NCBI GenBank assembly: GCA_003497445.1
Contig: DNNX01000050.1
Coordinates: 1-9,938, forward strand
DNA length: 9,938 nucleotides
Direction: 5' to 3'
DNA from: Acholeplasmataceae bacterium
GTDB taxonomy: Bacteria > Bacillota_I > Bacilli_A > Acholeplasmatales > Acholeplasmataceae
Shown: in pieces, positions 1-7,180 of the stretch
Numbering within the stretch: position 1 is the first letter of the stretch
Layout of the letters: every line of letters starts with the position of its first letter
The notes under the pieces: generated by a model
What the model saw: the letters and a program-made list of their open reading frames with translations, nothing else
Databases searched by the model: none
Told to the model about the DNA's origin: nothing
Translations under genes and position numbers: made by a program

Positions 1-66
1 ATCGATATGCATGTATCACTAGATATTTCTATGGATACAGGACACACATGGTATGAGGTAAAATAA
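1..66 (+). CDS. polA: DNA polymerase I, C-terminal end (partial)
   Basis: The first 21 codons in frame 1 read to a TAA at 64-66 and give the tail IDMHVSLDISMDTGHTWYEVK. This resembles the end of bacterial DNA polymerase I (B. subtilis PolA ends in a similar aromatic WYDAK tail). The rest of the gene lies before the window. PolA fills gaps in DNA repair and removes Okazaki primers. Being directly upstream of mutM supports the call, because polA-mutM is a conserved pair in low-GC Gram-positives. The stop codon shares its last A with the mutM ATG (TAATG), so the two are probably translationally coupled. The identification rests on a short tail plus synteny. Confidence 0.8.
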   Translation: MDMHVSLDISMDTGHTWYEVK

Positions 67-872
67 TGCCAGAACTTCCTGAAGTTGAAACTGTTAGACA
101 AACTTTAAAAACCCTTGTAAATGGTAAAACAATTGTAGATGTTCATGTGTATTGGTCTAATTGTGTCATTACGAAAAATTTTGAAAAAGACCTCATTGGT
201 CAGACGATTCATGATATTTTAAGATATGGAAAATATTTGGTGTTTGTGTTAGATCAGCATGTCATGGTGTCACATCTTAGAATGGAAGGAAAATATTATC
301 TTCATCAAAAAAGAGCACCATCCAATCATGAACATGTTGTTTTTGATTTACATACAAATGAATCGCTCACGTATCATGATACAAGGAAATTTGGAAAATT
401 TGAACTGATCGATAAAAACACCTATTTAAAAGTGCCGCCACTTTCTGTGCTTGGAAAAGAGCCTAAAGATATGGATCCGATTGCATTATATAAACGTTTA
501 AAGCAAAAAAGAATCCCTGTAAAAATGGCGTTACTTGATCAGCATCTCATCGCAGGACTTGGAAATATTTATGTAGATGAAACACTTTTTAGAGCGGGGA
601 TACATCCAGAAAAGAAATGTTACCGACTCACCAAAAAAAATGTAAGCCATATAGTGTATCATGCAATCAATGTCTTATCATATGCTATAGAACTTGGTGG
701 GTCCACCATTAGGACTTATCATGCCATGCACGGTGTCGATGGTAAATTTCAAAATGAATTAAAAGTGCATACTAAAAAAGACATGCCTTGTGAAGTATGT
801 CATACTCACATCATTAAAATTAAAGTTGGAGGAAGAGGAACTTATGTCTGTCCAACCTGTCAAAGGAAATAA
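66..872 (+). CDS. mutM: Formamidopyrimidine-DNA glycosylase (Fpg/MutM)
   Basis: Base-excision repair enzyme that removes 8-oxoguanine and ring-opened purines and nicks the abasic strand. It has 268 residues, normal for the family. After Met removal the N-terminus is PELPEVETV, giving the catalytic Pro and Glu3. Other visible family residues are Lys56 (RYGKYLV), the void-filling triad Met73, Arg107 and Phe109 (HLRMEGKY, DTRKFG), and Asn167 in GLGNIYVDE. The C-terminal zinc finger has C242, C245, C262 and C265 with 16 residues between the pairs, and DNA-contacting Arg257 in GGRGTYVCPTCQ. The start is set by TAATG overlap with polA and a GAGGT Shine-Dalgarno at 55-59. All key residues are present, so it should be active. 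Its last 29 bases overlap coaE. Confidence 0.97.
   Translation: MPELPEVETVRQTLKTLVNGKTIVDVHVYWSNCVITKNFEKDLIGQTIHDILRYGKYLVFVLDQHVMVSHLRMEGKYYLHQKRAPSNHEHVVFDLHTNESLTYHDTRKFGKFELIDKNTYLKVPPLSVLGKEPKDMDPIALYKRLKQKRIPVKMALLDQHLIAGLGNIYVDETLFRAGIHPEKKCYRLTKKNVSHIVYHAINVLSYAIELGGSTIRTYHAMHGVDGKFQNELKVHTKKDMPCEVCHTHIIKIKVGGRGTYVCPTCQRK
828..838 (+). promoter_or_regulatory. Ribosome binding site for coaE inside mutM
   Basis: The bases read GGAGGAAGAGG, two overlapping Shine-Dalgarno cores. They end 5 bases before the ATG at 844. They lie within the zinc-finger codons of mutM and decide the coaE start in favour of 844 over an in-frame GTG at 790 that would add 18 uncharacteristic residues. Confidence 0.75.
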
Positions 873-1446
873 ACTTAAAATTGGTATCACTGGAAATATT
901 GCCAGTGGTAAATCAACTGCAACGACATACTTAAAAGCAAAAGGATTCACAATTATAGACAGTGATGCCATCGTAAATACATTATGGAAAGATCCGTTAA
1001 TCATTCAAGAATTATCAGCAATATTTAATTTAGATCTTAAAGATAGTATGATAAAAGAACAATTTAAACAAGATGTTTTTCATCATGAAACCATGCGAAA
1101 GTCTCTGGAAGCATATTTGCATCCAAAAGTTTATGACATGATCGAACATCAAATCCAAGCATCAACACATCATGTAATCATCGATATACCACTCTTGTTT
1201 GAAACACACTATGAGAAACATTTAGATGCAGTGATTTTAATTACAGTACCTAAAGACATTCAAAAACATAGATTATTAAAAAGAGGATTAACCTCTGAAC
1301 AAGCTAATTCAAGAATTGCTTCGCAAATCGATCAATCACTTAAAATGAAGAAAACAACACATATCATTTCAAGTACACTTAATTTTGAAGCATTTTATCA
1401 AGCATTAGAAAAGGAAATAGATAAGATTATCCATGACAATACTTAA
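844..1446 (+). CDS. coaE: Dephospho-CoA kinase
   Basis: Catalyses the last step of coenzyme A synthesis: ATP-dependent phosphorylation of the 3'-hydroxyl of dephospho-CoA in the cytoplasm. From ATG 844 it has 200 residues, usual for CoaE. The P-loop is GNIASGKS at residues 17-24, preceded by the beta strand KIGIT. Other family marks are DSDAI (39-43), HPKVY (93-97), DIPLLFE (114-120) and an Arg-containing lid segment around HRLLKRGL (142-149). The C-terminal SQxD helix is present (SQIDQSLKMKK), but the usual AD..I.N that follows is TTHIISS, a mild divergence. The gene overlaps mutM by 29 bases and dnaB by 14, so expression is probably coupled. mutM and coaE are also close neighbours in B. subtilis. 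Confidence 0.95.
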   Translation: MSVQPVKGNKLKIGITGNIASGKSTATTYLKAKGFTIIDSDAIVNTLWKDPLIIQELSAIFNLDLKDSMIKEQFKQDVFHHETMRKSLEAYLHPKVYDMIEHQIQASTHHVIIDIPLLFETHYEKHLDAVILITVPKDIQKHRLLKRGLTSEQANSRIASQIDQSLKMKKTTHIISSTLNFEAFYQALEKEIDKIIHDNT

Positions 1447-2587
1447 ATTATATGCCCCAATTGATTTATCTGGGCATGATCATAAAGTCATCTCACTTTT
1501 ATATCAACCACTGATCGGTAAAGTGGCTTTTTCACTTTATCACTTTATTTTTTCTTTGACATATCAAAAAGATGTTGTCACTATCAACCACATGGATATG
1601 CTTAACTTGCTGGTCATTACAAAAAAAGAATTTGAGGATGCATGTAATAAGCTACAAGCACACGTACTTTTAGATGTTTACGAATCAAAAGAGGATATGT
1701 TGCTGCAAATTAAAAAACCAATGACCGCAAAACAATTTTTAACTGATACCATTTTTGGTATTACATTGGAACAAAAAATTGGTAACGCAATGTTACATAC
1801 ACTGGTTGATCAATTTAAAGTACTACAACCTCATTTAGGGTACCAAAGAAAAGACATTCATTATGATGATGTCTTTGATGTCGAACAAGTAAAAAAACTA
1901 TCCATTGATACACCACTATTTGAAAATGGTGGAGTACATATAAATGTCCTGAAAAACCGTTTCCCATATGAGACATGGGTGGATCAACTGCCATCTGCAT
2001 ACAAAAAGCCTTCTTTATTAAAATCAACAACAAGACAACTTATAGAAAATTTAGTATTTATTTATCAGTTGAATCAAGAAGATTTAAATCATATCATAAC
2101 ATCGATTCAACCCTCTCAACTCATTAAAAATGAAGCGATCAAAAATGCTGCAAAACGCTATTTTGAACAACATCAAATATTAACCATTGATGATAAAAAA
2201 GAACAACCATTCAGTAACTACAATCAGATTTCACCACTTTATATCATTCAAAAGTATGGAAAACATGATCATCAAGGCATAGCATTAGATACCATTACAT
2301 CGCTTATAGAAAGAAACCATGTCGATCTTGGTGTTATTAATGTGTTATTAGTCTTTGTGTTAAAACGAAAAGAAGGAGTTTTACCTCATTTACATTATTT
2401 AGAAAAAATCCTCATTGATTGGATGTCCAAAGGTGTGACATCACCTCAAGATGCAATAGAAATGACGACAAAATTAGAAACAGCATATCAGAAAAAACAA
2501 TTAAAAAAATCTATACGTGTATCTGTTGAACCAGATTGGTTAGATGATTATTTAGCGGAACTCAAAAAAGAGGAGGACGCTTTATGA
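1433..2587 (+). CDS. dnaB: Replication initiation / membrane attachment protein DnaB (Firmicutes type)
   Basis: Primosomal protein of low-GC Gram-positives that works with DnaD and DnaI to load the replicative helicase at oriC and stalled forks. It is not the helicase called DnaB in E. coli. The product has 384 residues, shorter than the B. subtilis protein (about 470). The N-terminal winged-helix region carries the family string LLYQPLIGKVAFSLYHF (22-38). The C-terminal DnaD/DnaB-homology domain ends with the YxxxIxxxW motif (YLEKILIDW, 322-330), followed by the typical helix GVTSPQDAIE. The tail PDWLDDYL also resembles family members. The ATG overlaps the end of coaE by 14 bases and the TGA stop overlaps the dnaI ATG (ATGA). 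Position directly before dnaI strongly supports the call. Confidence 0.92.
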   Translation: MTILKLYAPIDLSGHDHKVISLLYQPLIGKVAFSLYHFIFSLTYQKDVVTINHMDMLNLLVITKKEFEDACNKLQAHVLLDVYESKEDMLLQIKKPMTAKQFLTDTIFGITLEQKIGNAMLHTLVDQFKVLQPHLGYQRKDIHYDDVFDVEQVKKLSIDTPLFENGGVHINVLKNRFPYETWVDQLPSAYKKPSLLKSTTRQLIENLVFIYQLNQEDLNHIITSIQPSQLIKNEAIKNAAKRYFEQHQILTIDDKKEQPFSNYNQISPLYIIQKYGKHDHQGIALDTITSLIERNHVDLGVINVLLVFVLKRKEGVLPHLHYLEKILIDWMSKGVTSPQDAIEMTTKLETAYQKKQLKKSIRVSVEPDWLDDYLAELKKEEDAL

Positions 2588-3378
2588 CTTTATTAGAGAT
2601 GCGAGAAGTCATTTCAAAAGATGAAGAAACTAAAGATTTAATAATTGATGATATGGATGTTTTAAAAGTATATCAATATTTAATAGATAAGTATGAACAA
2701 AAGTCTTATGATGGATACATACCTGTACTCATCAAAGAACCTTATATTGAAATTGTGTATCGTCCAACCAAAGAAAAAACTTATGAAGTAAAGCAACAAA
2801 AACTTAGACAATACTTATCATTATTTGATAGTGACATCTATATTCAAGATGCGACACTCAATGATTTTTATCAAACATCTGACACAAGAAAAAAAGCGCT
2901 AGAAATTGCCAAAACATCTGTGGAGACATACTTGGATAAAAAAGCAACAAAAGGGATGTACATTCATGGTCCATATGGGTCTGGGAAAAGCTATTTATTA
3001 TCTGCGATTGCAGCGCATTATGCTGATCATGATATCGATGTTATTTTTACTTATGTCCCAGATTTAATTAGAGGCTTCAAGCAAGGCATTGATGAAGGTA
3101 CAATAGAGAAACGCATTAACATCTTAAAACAAACATCTATTTTAATTTTAGATGACTTAGGTGGCGAATATCATTCACCATGGTTTAGAGATGAAATATT
3201 GATGCCACTCATTCAATATCGTTTAAGCGCATCTTTACCCATCTATGTGTCATCAAATTATACATTGACTCAGCTTGTAGACGCATTGGCAAGTGGTCAT
3301 GATGAAATTAATAGAGTGAAAGCAACAAGGCTTATAAGAAGACTTCGTGACATGACAGAATTAGTGAAGTTATCATAG
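2584..3378 (+). CDS. dnaI: Primosomal helicase loader DnaI (AAA+ ATPase)
   Basis: ATPase that binds the replicative helicase and loads it onto DNA together with DnaB and DnaD. It has 264 residues against 311 in B. subtilis. The Walker A loop is GPYGSGKS (129-136), Walker B is ILILDD (186-191), sensor I is in YVSSN (221-225), and basic residues in ATRLIRRLR (257-265 region, just before the C-terminus) fit the sensor/arginine-finger area. The conserved WxRDE helix (SPWFRDEI) follows Walker B. The odd point is the N-terminal helicase-binding domain: it is shortened and the whole protein has no cysteine, so the zinc site known in B. subtilis DnaI cannot form as there. A strong GAGGAGG Shine-Dalgarno (2570-2576) lies inside dnaB, 7 bases before the ATG. 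Last gene of the polA-mutM-coaE-dnaB-dnaI run. Confidence 0.95.
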   Translation: MTLLEMREVISKDEETKDLIIDDMDVLKVYQYLIDKYEQKSYDGYIPVLIKEPYIEIVYRPTKEKTYEVKQQKLRQYLSLFDSDIYIQDATLNDFYQTSDTRKKALEIAKTSVETYLDKKATKGMYIHGPYGSGKSYLLSAIAAHYADHDIDVIFTYVPDLIRGFKQGIDEGTIEKRINILKQTSILILDDLGGEYHSPWFRDEILMPLIQYRLSASLPIYVSSNYTLTQLVDALASGHDEINRVKATRLIRRLRDMTELVKLS

Positions 3379-3395
3379 AAAAAGTTATTAATATA

Positions 3396-3404
3396 TGCTA
3401 TAAT
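3396..3404 (+). promoter_or_regulatory. Extended -10 promoter for thrS
   Basis: TGCTATAAT is a perfect -10 hexamer (3399-3404) with the TGn extension. It sits 17 bases after the dnaI stop. A -35 at 17-base spacing would be TAGAAA (3376-3381), a poor match, consistent with an extended -10 promoter. Transcription should begin near 3410-3412, at the foot of the hairpin that follows. Confidence 0.65.
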
Positions 3405-3410
3405 AAGCGT

Positions 3411-3439
3411 GTCTTATCATTAGATAAGACATCTTTTTT
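3411..3439 (+). terminator. Hairpin with T-run between dnaI and thrS
   Basis: GTCTTATC (3411-3418), loop ATTA, and GATAAGAC (3423-3430) form a perfect 8-bp stem. Three bases later comes a run of six T (3434-3439). This fits an intrinsic terminator for the dnaI operon. Because the thrS promoter lies just upstream, the same hairpin is also the very 5' end of the thrS mRNA. It could protect that mRNA or attenuate it. The leader is far too short for a T-box. Confidence 0.6.
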
Positions 3440-3455
3440 ATGAAAGAGGATATTT

Positions 3456-5369
3456 ATGAATCTAACATTCCCTGATGGAAGTATCAAAACATACGAAGAT
3501 GGCATGACTGTTTATGAAATTGCATCCTCGATTTCAAAGAGTTTAGCAAAAGATGCAATTGGTGCTATGATCAATGATCAATATATTGAGCTTTCAAGAC
3601 CATTATTTAAGGATGCATCATTTAAAATCGTTACAAAAAAAGAAAAAGAAGCATTATATTTTTTAAGACATTCTGCTGCGCACTTACTCGCACAATCAGT
3701 CTTATCACTATATCCTAATGCACTTTTCGGGGTAGGGCCCGCCATTGATGAAGGATTTTATTATGATATTTCAGTACCAGGGTATCAACTGACAGAAGAT
3801 GATTTAGTACGTATTGAAAAAAAGATGCATACATTTAAAGATCAAGCATTGCCGATTGTTAGAAAAGAAATATCTTATGAAGAAGCGAAAACACTCTTTA
3901 AACACGATCCATATAAATTAGATATCATCGAACAATACAAACATGAGCAATTAACATTTTATACACAAGGTGAATTTACCGATTTATGTCGCGGAGGACA
4001 TGTAAGTCACACGGGTCTTATTAAGCATTTTAAATTATTGAGTTTAGCAGGTGCTTATTTTAGAGGCGATGCTAAAAATGATATGCTTACACGTATTTAT
4101 GGAACAGCATTTTTTAGTGACACAGATTTACAATCGTATTTACAATTACTTGAAGAGAGAAAAGCACGGGATCACCGAAAAATTGGAAAAGCACAAAATT
4201 TATTTATGACAACAAAAGAAGCTGGTGCTGGACTTCCATTTTGGTTAAAAAAAGGCGCAACGATAAGACGTGTCATTGAACGTTATATCACAGATAAAGA
4301 AATCGCATTAGGTTATGATCATGTATACACACCCATTATGGCAAATGTAGATTTATACAAGACATCTGGACATTGGGATCATTATCACGAAAACATGTTT
4401 CCACCAATGGATATGGGAGATGGTGAATTACTCGTATTAAGACCGATGAATTGTCCGCATCACATGTTAATCTTTAAACAAGACATTCATAGTTATAAAG
4501 AACTTCCAATTCGTATTGCAGAATTAGGTATGATGCATCGTTATGAAAAAAGTGGTGCGTTATCTGGACTACAACGTGTAAGAGAAATGACACTCAATGA
4601 TGCCCATATATTTGTGAGACCAGATCAAATCAAAGAAGAATTTAAACGCGTTGCATACTTATTATTTGATGTCTATAAAGATTTTGAGATTACCGATTTC
4701 ACATGTCGTTTGAGTTATCGTAACCAAGACGATAAAGAAAAATATTATCCTGATGATGTGATGTGGAATAAAGCAGAATCGATGTTAAAAGAAGCAATGG
4801 ATGAATTGGAGATACCGTATTACGAAGCTACAGGTGAAGCTGCTTTTTATGGACCTAAATTAGATGTTCAAGTAAAAACAGCATTGGGACATGAAGAAAC
4901 ATTGTCAACCATTCAATTGGACTTCTTATTACCTGAGAAATTTGATTTATCCTATGTTGGTGAAGATGGTGCAAATCACCGTCCAGTTGTCATTCATAGA
5001 GGGATTGTATCTACAATGGAACGCTTTGTAGCCTATTTAATAGAAGAATACAAAGGGGCTTTCCCATTTTGGTTGTCTCCAACGCAAATTAAAATCATTC
5101 CAGTGCATCTTGACTTACATGCAGCTTACGCAGAAACAGTCAAACAAGTGTTATCAGAATTTAGAGTTGAAATGGATTTAAGAAACGAGAAAATGGGGTA
5201 TAAAATTCGTGCTGCCCAAACAGAAAAGATTCCATTTACTTTAGTTCTTGGCGATCAAGAAGTAGAACAACAAACCGTCACTTTAAGACGATACGGTTCA
5301 CAACAGCAAGAAACATTATCTTTAGAGGCATTTAAAACATTATGTATGCACTTAAATATGCACAATTAA
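3456..5369 (+). CDS. thrS: Threonyl-tRNA synthetase
   Basis: Class II aminoacyl-tRNA synthetase that charges tRNA-Thr and edits mischarged Ser-tRNA. It has 637 residues, full length. The N-terminal TGS domain spans about 1-61. The editing domain has HxxxH (H72, H76) and CxxxH (C178, H182), so proofreading should work. The catalytic core carries the zinc ligands C333 (RPMNCPHH), H384 (NDAHIF) and H514 (VIHRG). Class II motif 2 is around MMHRYEKSGALSGLQRVRE and motif 3 around VVIHRGIVSTMERF. The anticodon-binding domain occupies about 545-637. The Shine-Dalgarno AAAGAGG (3443-3449) lies 6 bases before the ATG. The gene has its own promoter and terminator. In B. subtilis thrS is T-box controlled; no T-box fits in the 77-base gap here, so control must differ. 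Confidence 0.98.
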   Translation: MNLTFPDGSIKTYEDGMTVYEIASSISKSLAKDAIGAMINDQYIELSRPLFKDASFKIVTKKEKEALYFLRHSAAHLLAQSVLSLYPNALFGVGPAIDEGFYYDISVPGYQLTEDDLVRIEKKMHTFKDQALPIVRKEISYEEAKTLFKHDPYKLDIIEQYKHEQLTFYTQGEFTDLCRGGHVSHTGLIKHFKLLSLAGAYFRGDAKNDMLTRIYGTAFFSDTDLQSYLQLLEERKARDHRKIGKAQNLFMTTKEAGAGLPFWLKKGATIRRVIERYITDKEIALGYDHVYTPIMANVDLYKTSGHWDHYHENMFPPMDMGDGELLVLRPMNCPHHMLIFKQDIHSYKELPIRIAELGMMHRYEKSGALSGLQRVREMTLNDAHIFVRPDQIKEEFKRVAYLLFDVYKDFEITDFTCRLSYRNQDDKEKYYPDDVMWNKAESMLKEAMDELEIPYYEATGEAAFYGPKLDVQVKTALGHEETLSTIQLDFLLPEKFDLSYVGEDGANHRPVVIHRGIVSTMERFVAYLIEEYKGAFPFWLSPTQIKIIPVHLDLHAAYAETVKQVLSEFRVEMDLRNEKMGYKIRAAQTEKIPFTLVLGDQEVEQQTVTLRRYGSQQQETLSLEAFKTLCMHLNMHN

Positions 5370-5382
5370 GTGCATATTTTTT
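5345..5382 (+). terminator. thrS terminator with two alternative stems
   Basis: AAATATGCAC (5354-5363), loop AATTAA, and GTGCATATTT (5370-5379) form a perfect 10-bp stem that runs into a T-tract ending at 5382. The thrS stop TAA lies in the loop. A second perfect 11-bp stem, TATGCACTTAA (5345-5355) with TTAAGTGCATA (5366-5376), uses an upstream copy of TATGCAC and the same right arm, followed directly by six T. Only one stem can form at a time. Either would terminate. Confidence 0.85.
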
Positions 5383-5425
5383 ATAATTAACGATAATTTT
5401 AATATAAAAAGTATGAGGTCGCACA

Positions 5426-5487
5426 ATGCTAGAAGTCAAAAATGTCTCGATGTATTAAATTTTACATTCAAAAATCAAAACATGAAT
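5426..5487 (+). pseudogene. Relic of an ABC-transporter ATPase gene (5' end only)
   Basis: An ATG at 5426 with a GAGGT Shine-Dalgarno (5415-5419) 6 bases upstream opens MLEVKNVSMY and then meets TAA at 5456-5458. MLEVKNVS is the typical first strand of ABC ATP-binding subunits. Shifting frame at 5452 continues as VLNFTFKNQNM, which resembles the next conserved part (vL..fsf...G.) seen before the Walker A loop. No Walker A or anything later follows; the sequence ends at a terminator. I read this as the first 20 or so codons of an ABC ATPase left after deletion. Start, stop and terminator could alternatively encode a 10-residue peptide. The match is short, so this is a suggestion from motif recall only. 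Confidence 0.4.
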
Positions 5488-5521
5488 AAAAAACACCTTC
5501 TAAAATGAAGGTGTTTTTTTT
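5488..5521. terminator. Bidirectional terminator after ptsI
   Basis: AAAAAACACCTTC (5488-5500), loop TAAAAT, and GAAGGTGTTTTTT (5507-5519) form a perfect 13-bp stem, with T continuing to 5521 on the plus strand and an A-rich flank on the left. It can end minus-strand ptsI transcripts and any plus-strand transcript from thrS or the ABC relic. The right arm encodes the last ptsI codons, and the ptsI stop (5500-5502) lies at the loop. Confidence 0.9.
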
Positions 5522-7176
5522 AATATTGCTTTGAGTTCATGATGATCTTCAATATGTAATAATTCTGTTTTTAATGATTTTAAATGACCAGAATGCATAC
5601 TTGAAATATGTTGTTTCATTGATAATATTTTACTTGGGACCATGGATAAACTTGAAATACCTAATGCAACAAGCAATGTAGCATAATCTTCTTGTGAGGC
5701 AACGTCACCACAAACACTTACAGGTATGTGATGTTTATGTGCACTTTCTGAAACATGATGAATGAGTGAAATAATGGAAGGGTGATATGGGTCTGCAATA
5801 TCATTATCAAGTAAAACCGAACGATCGGTTGCCATTGTATATTGAACGAGATCATTGGTTCCGATGGAGAAAAAATCGACGATGGGTGCAATTAAATGTG
5901 CAGACAATGCAAGAGAAGGAACTTCAATCATGACACCAATATGAATATCACCAATAGCAATGTTTTTATCGATACATGATTGTTTGATTTGTTTTATATA
6001 TGTCATGACTTCAATGATTTCTTTTTTCGTAGTGACCATTGGGATAAGCAAACGAATATGACCATGAACGGCACTCATTAATAAAGCTTTAATTTGATTG
6101 TAAAAAAGCTGTTGATATTTTTGAAAAAGACGAATACCGCGTAGGCCTAATAAAGGATTCTCTTCTTTTTTAAGTCTAATAAAAGGCACAACTTTTTCTC
6201 CACCTAAATCAAATAGTCTAAATGTAATGGGATGATGTTTATAGTGTTTGACGATACGTTCATACATTTTTAATTGATCTTCAAATGAAGGTGGTAATAA
6301 TTTATCTATAAATAGAAGTTCTGTACGAATGAGTCCAATCCCTTCTGCACCAGATGATATAATTGCCTCTAAATCTTGAATAGAAGACATGTTTGCTTCT
6401 ATTGGAATTGAAATACCATCCATTGTTTGGGCAGGTTGCGTTTGCCATTGTGTGAATTGTGATGGCTGTAATAGGTCTTTGTCAATGGATTCTGCATAGG
6501 ATGCAAGCATTTTTGTATTTGGTTGTACGTAAATCCGTTTTTCATCAGCATCAAGAATCATTAAGTCACCATGTTGGAATTGGTCTAGATTATCCACGCC
6601 AAATAAAGAAGGAATGCCTTTTTGTTTAGCGATAATGGCTGCATGTGATGTGATCGATTTTGAAGAAGTGATAATGCCTTTGACATGTAATGCATTCAGC
6701 TGATTCATGATATGTAAATTGAGTGTTTTTAAAACGACGATGATATCTTCTTTAATATGTCGCATATCGATAAAAGGGATGCCTTGAATGACATAAGACA
6801 TACGTTCATAAAAAGATTCAAAATCATCAATACGATCAAGCATATACGCATTGGAAGAGGTAGATAATACAGAAACATAATAATCTAAAGCCACTCTTAA
6901 TGCATAACTTGCATTCATTTGTCGATCGATAATATAAGATTGAATAGATTGTATAAATTCCTCATCCATTGCCATTGCATACTGAAAAGCAAGCACATCA
7001 TGTGTAGAGGGATCATGCAACATAGATTCTAATTCTGCTCTAAATGTTTTAAGTGCTTGATCTAAAATGTGAAGTTCTTTTTTTGGATCATGGATAATTT
7101 TTAATGAAGGGGTTGTTTCTAGCGAGTCAACGACATATGTTTTTCCGATCCCATAACCTGGAACAATTGTAATCAA
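5500..7176 (-). CDS. ptsI: PTS Enzyme I (phosphoenolpyruvate-protein phosphotransferase)
   Basis: Takes phosphate from PEP onto a histidine and passes it to HPr. From TTG 7176 it has 558 residues (usual about 570). The order is N-terminal strand VPGYGIGK, helical HPr-binding domain (about 20-130), swivelling histidine domain with the active His178 in TSHAAIIAK, and C-terminal PEP-binding barrel. The barrel shows GIGLIRTE (Arg285), FDLGGEK, ENPLLGLRGIR, the full second signature DFFSIGTNDLVQYTMATDR (434-452) and catalytic Cys489 in VCGDVAS. Odd: the usual GG[RK] before the active TSH is KSI, so the first PROSITE-type signature is broken although the His remains. TTG is preferred because the protein aligns from MITIVPGYGIG and a GAGGAG site (7187-7192) lies upstream. 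An upstream TTG at 7212 or ATG at 7209 lacks a binding site. Follows crr after 4 bases. Confidence 0.9.
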   Translation of the reverse strand: MITIVPGYGIGKTYVVDSLETTPSLKIIHDPKKELHILDQALKTFRAELESMLHDPSTHDVLAFQYAMAMDEEFIQSIQSYIIDRQMNASYALRVALDYYVSVLSTSSNAYMLDRIDDFESFYERMSYVIQGIPFIDMRHIKEDIIVVLKTLNLHIMNQLNALHVKGIITSSKSITSHAAIIAKQKGIPSLFGVDNLDQFQHGDLMILDADEKRIYVQPNTKMLASYAESIDKDLLQPSQFTQWQTQPAQTMDGISIPIEANMSSIQDLEAIISSGAEGIGLIRTELLFIDKLLPPSFEDQLKMYERIVKHYKHHPITFRLFDLGGEKVVPFIRLKKEENPLLGLRGIRLFQKYQQLFYNQIKALLMSAVHGHIRLLIPMVTTKKEIIEVMTYIKQIKQSCIDKNIAIGDIHIGVMIEVPSLALSAHLIAPIVDFFSIGTNDLVQYTMATDRSVLLDNDIADPYHPSIISLIHHVSESAHKHHIPVSVCGDVASQEDYATLLVALGISSLSMVPSKILSMKQHISSMHSGHLKSLKTELLHIEDHHELKAILKKTPSF

Positions 7177-7180
7177 CGCA

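Noticed and set aside
790..843. Extended coaE start at GTG 790
   Set aside because: It would add 18 residues translated from the mutM zinc-finger region in another frame; a strong ribosome site points to ATG 844.
759..1004. Open frame of 81 codons on the minus strand across mutM and coaE
   Set aside because: It lies wholly inside two well-identified genes, shows no recognisable family, and has no supporting context.
1815..2033. Open frame of 72 codons on the minus strand inside dnaB
   Set aside because: It is antisense to a conserved gene and has a low-complexity His/Val-rich translation typical of a shadow frame.
3379..3455. T-box riboswitch before thrS
   Set aside because: The gap is only 77 bases, the transcript would start around 3411, and I see no room for the T-box stems or antiterminator.
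3440..3475. Small upstream ORF (12 codons) overlapping the thrS start
   Set aside because: It has no ribosome binding site of its own and its ATG falls just after the T-run; it is probably chance.
5383..5425. Promoter for the ABC relic (TATAAA at 5403-5408)
   Set aside because: The region is so A/T-rich that such hexamers are expected, and no -35 or TGn extension fits.
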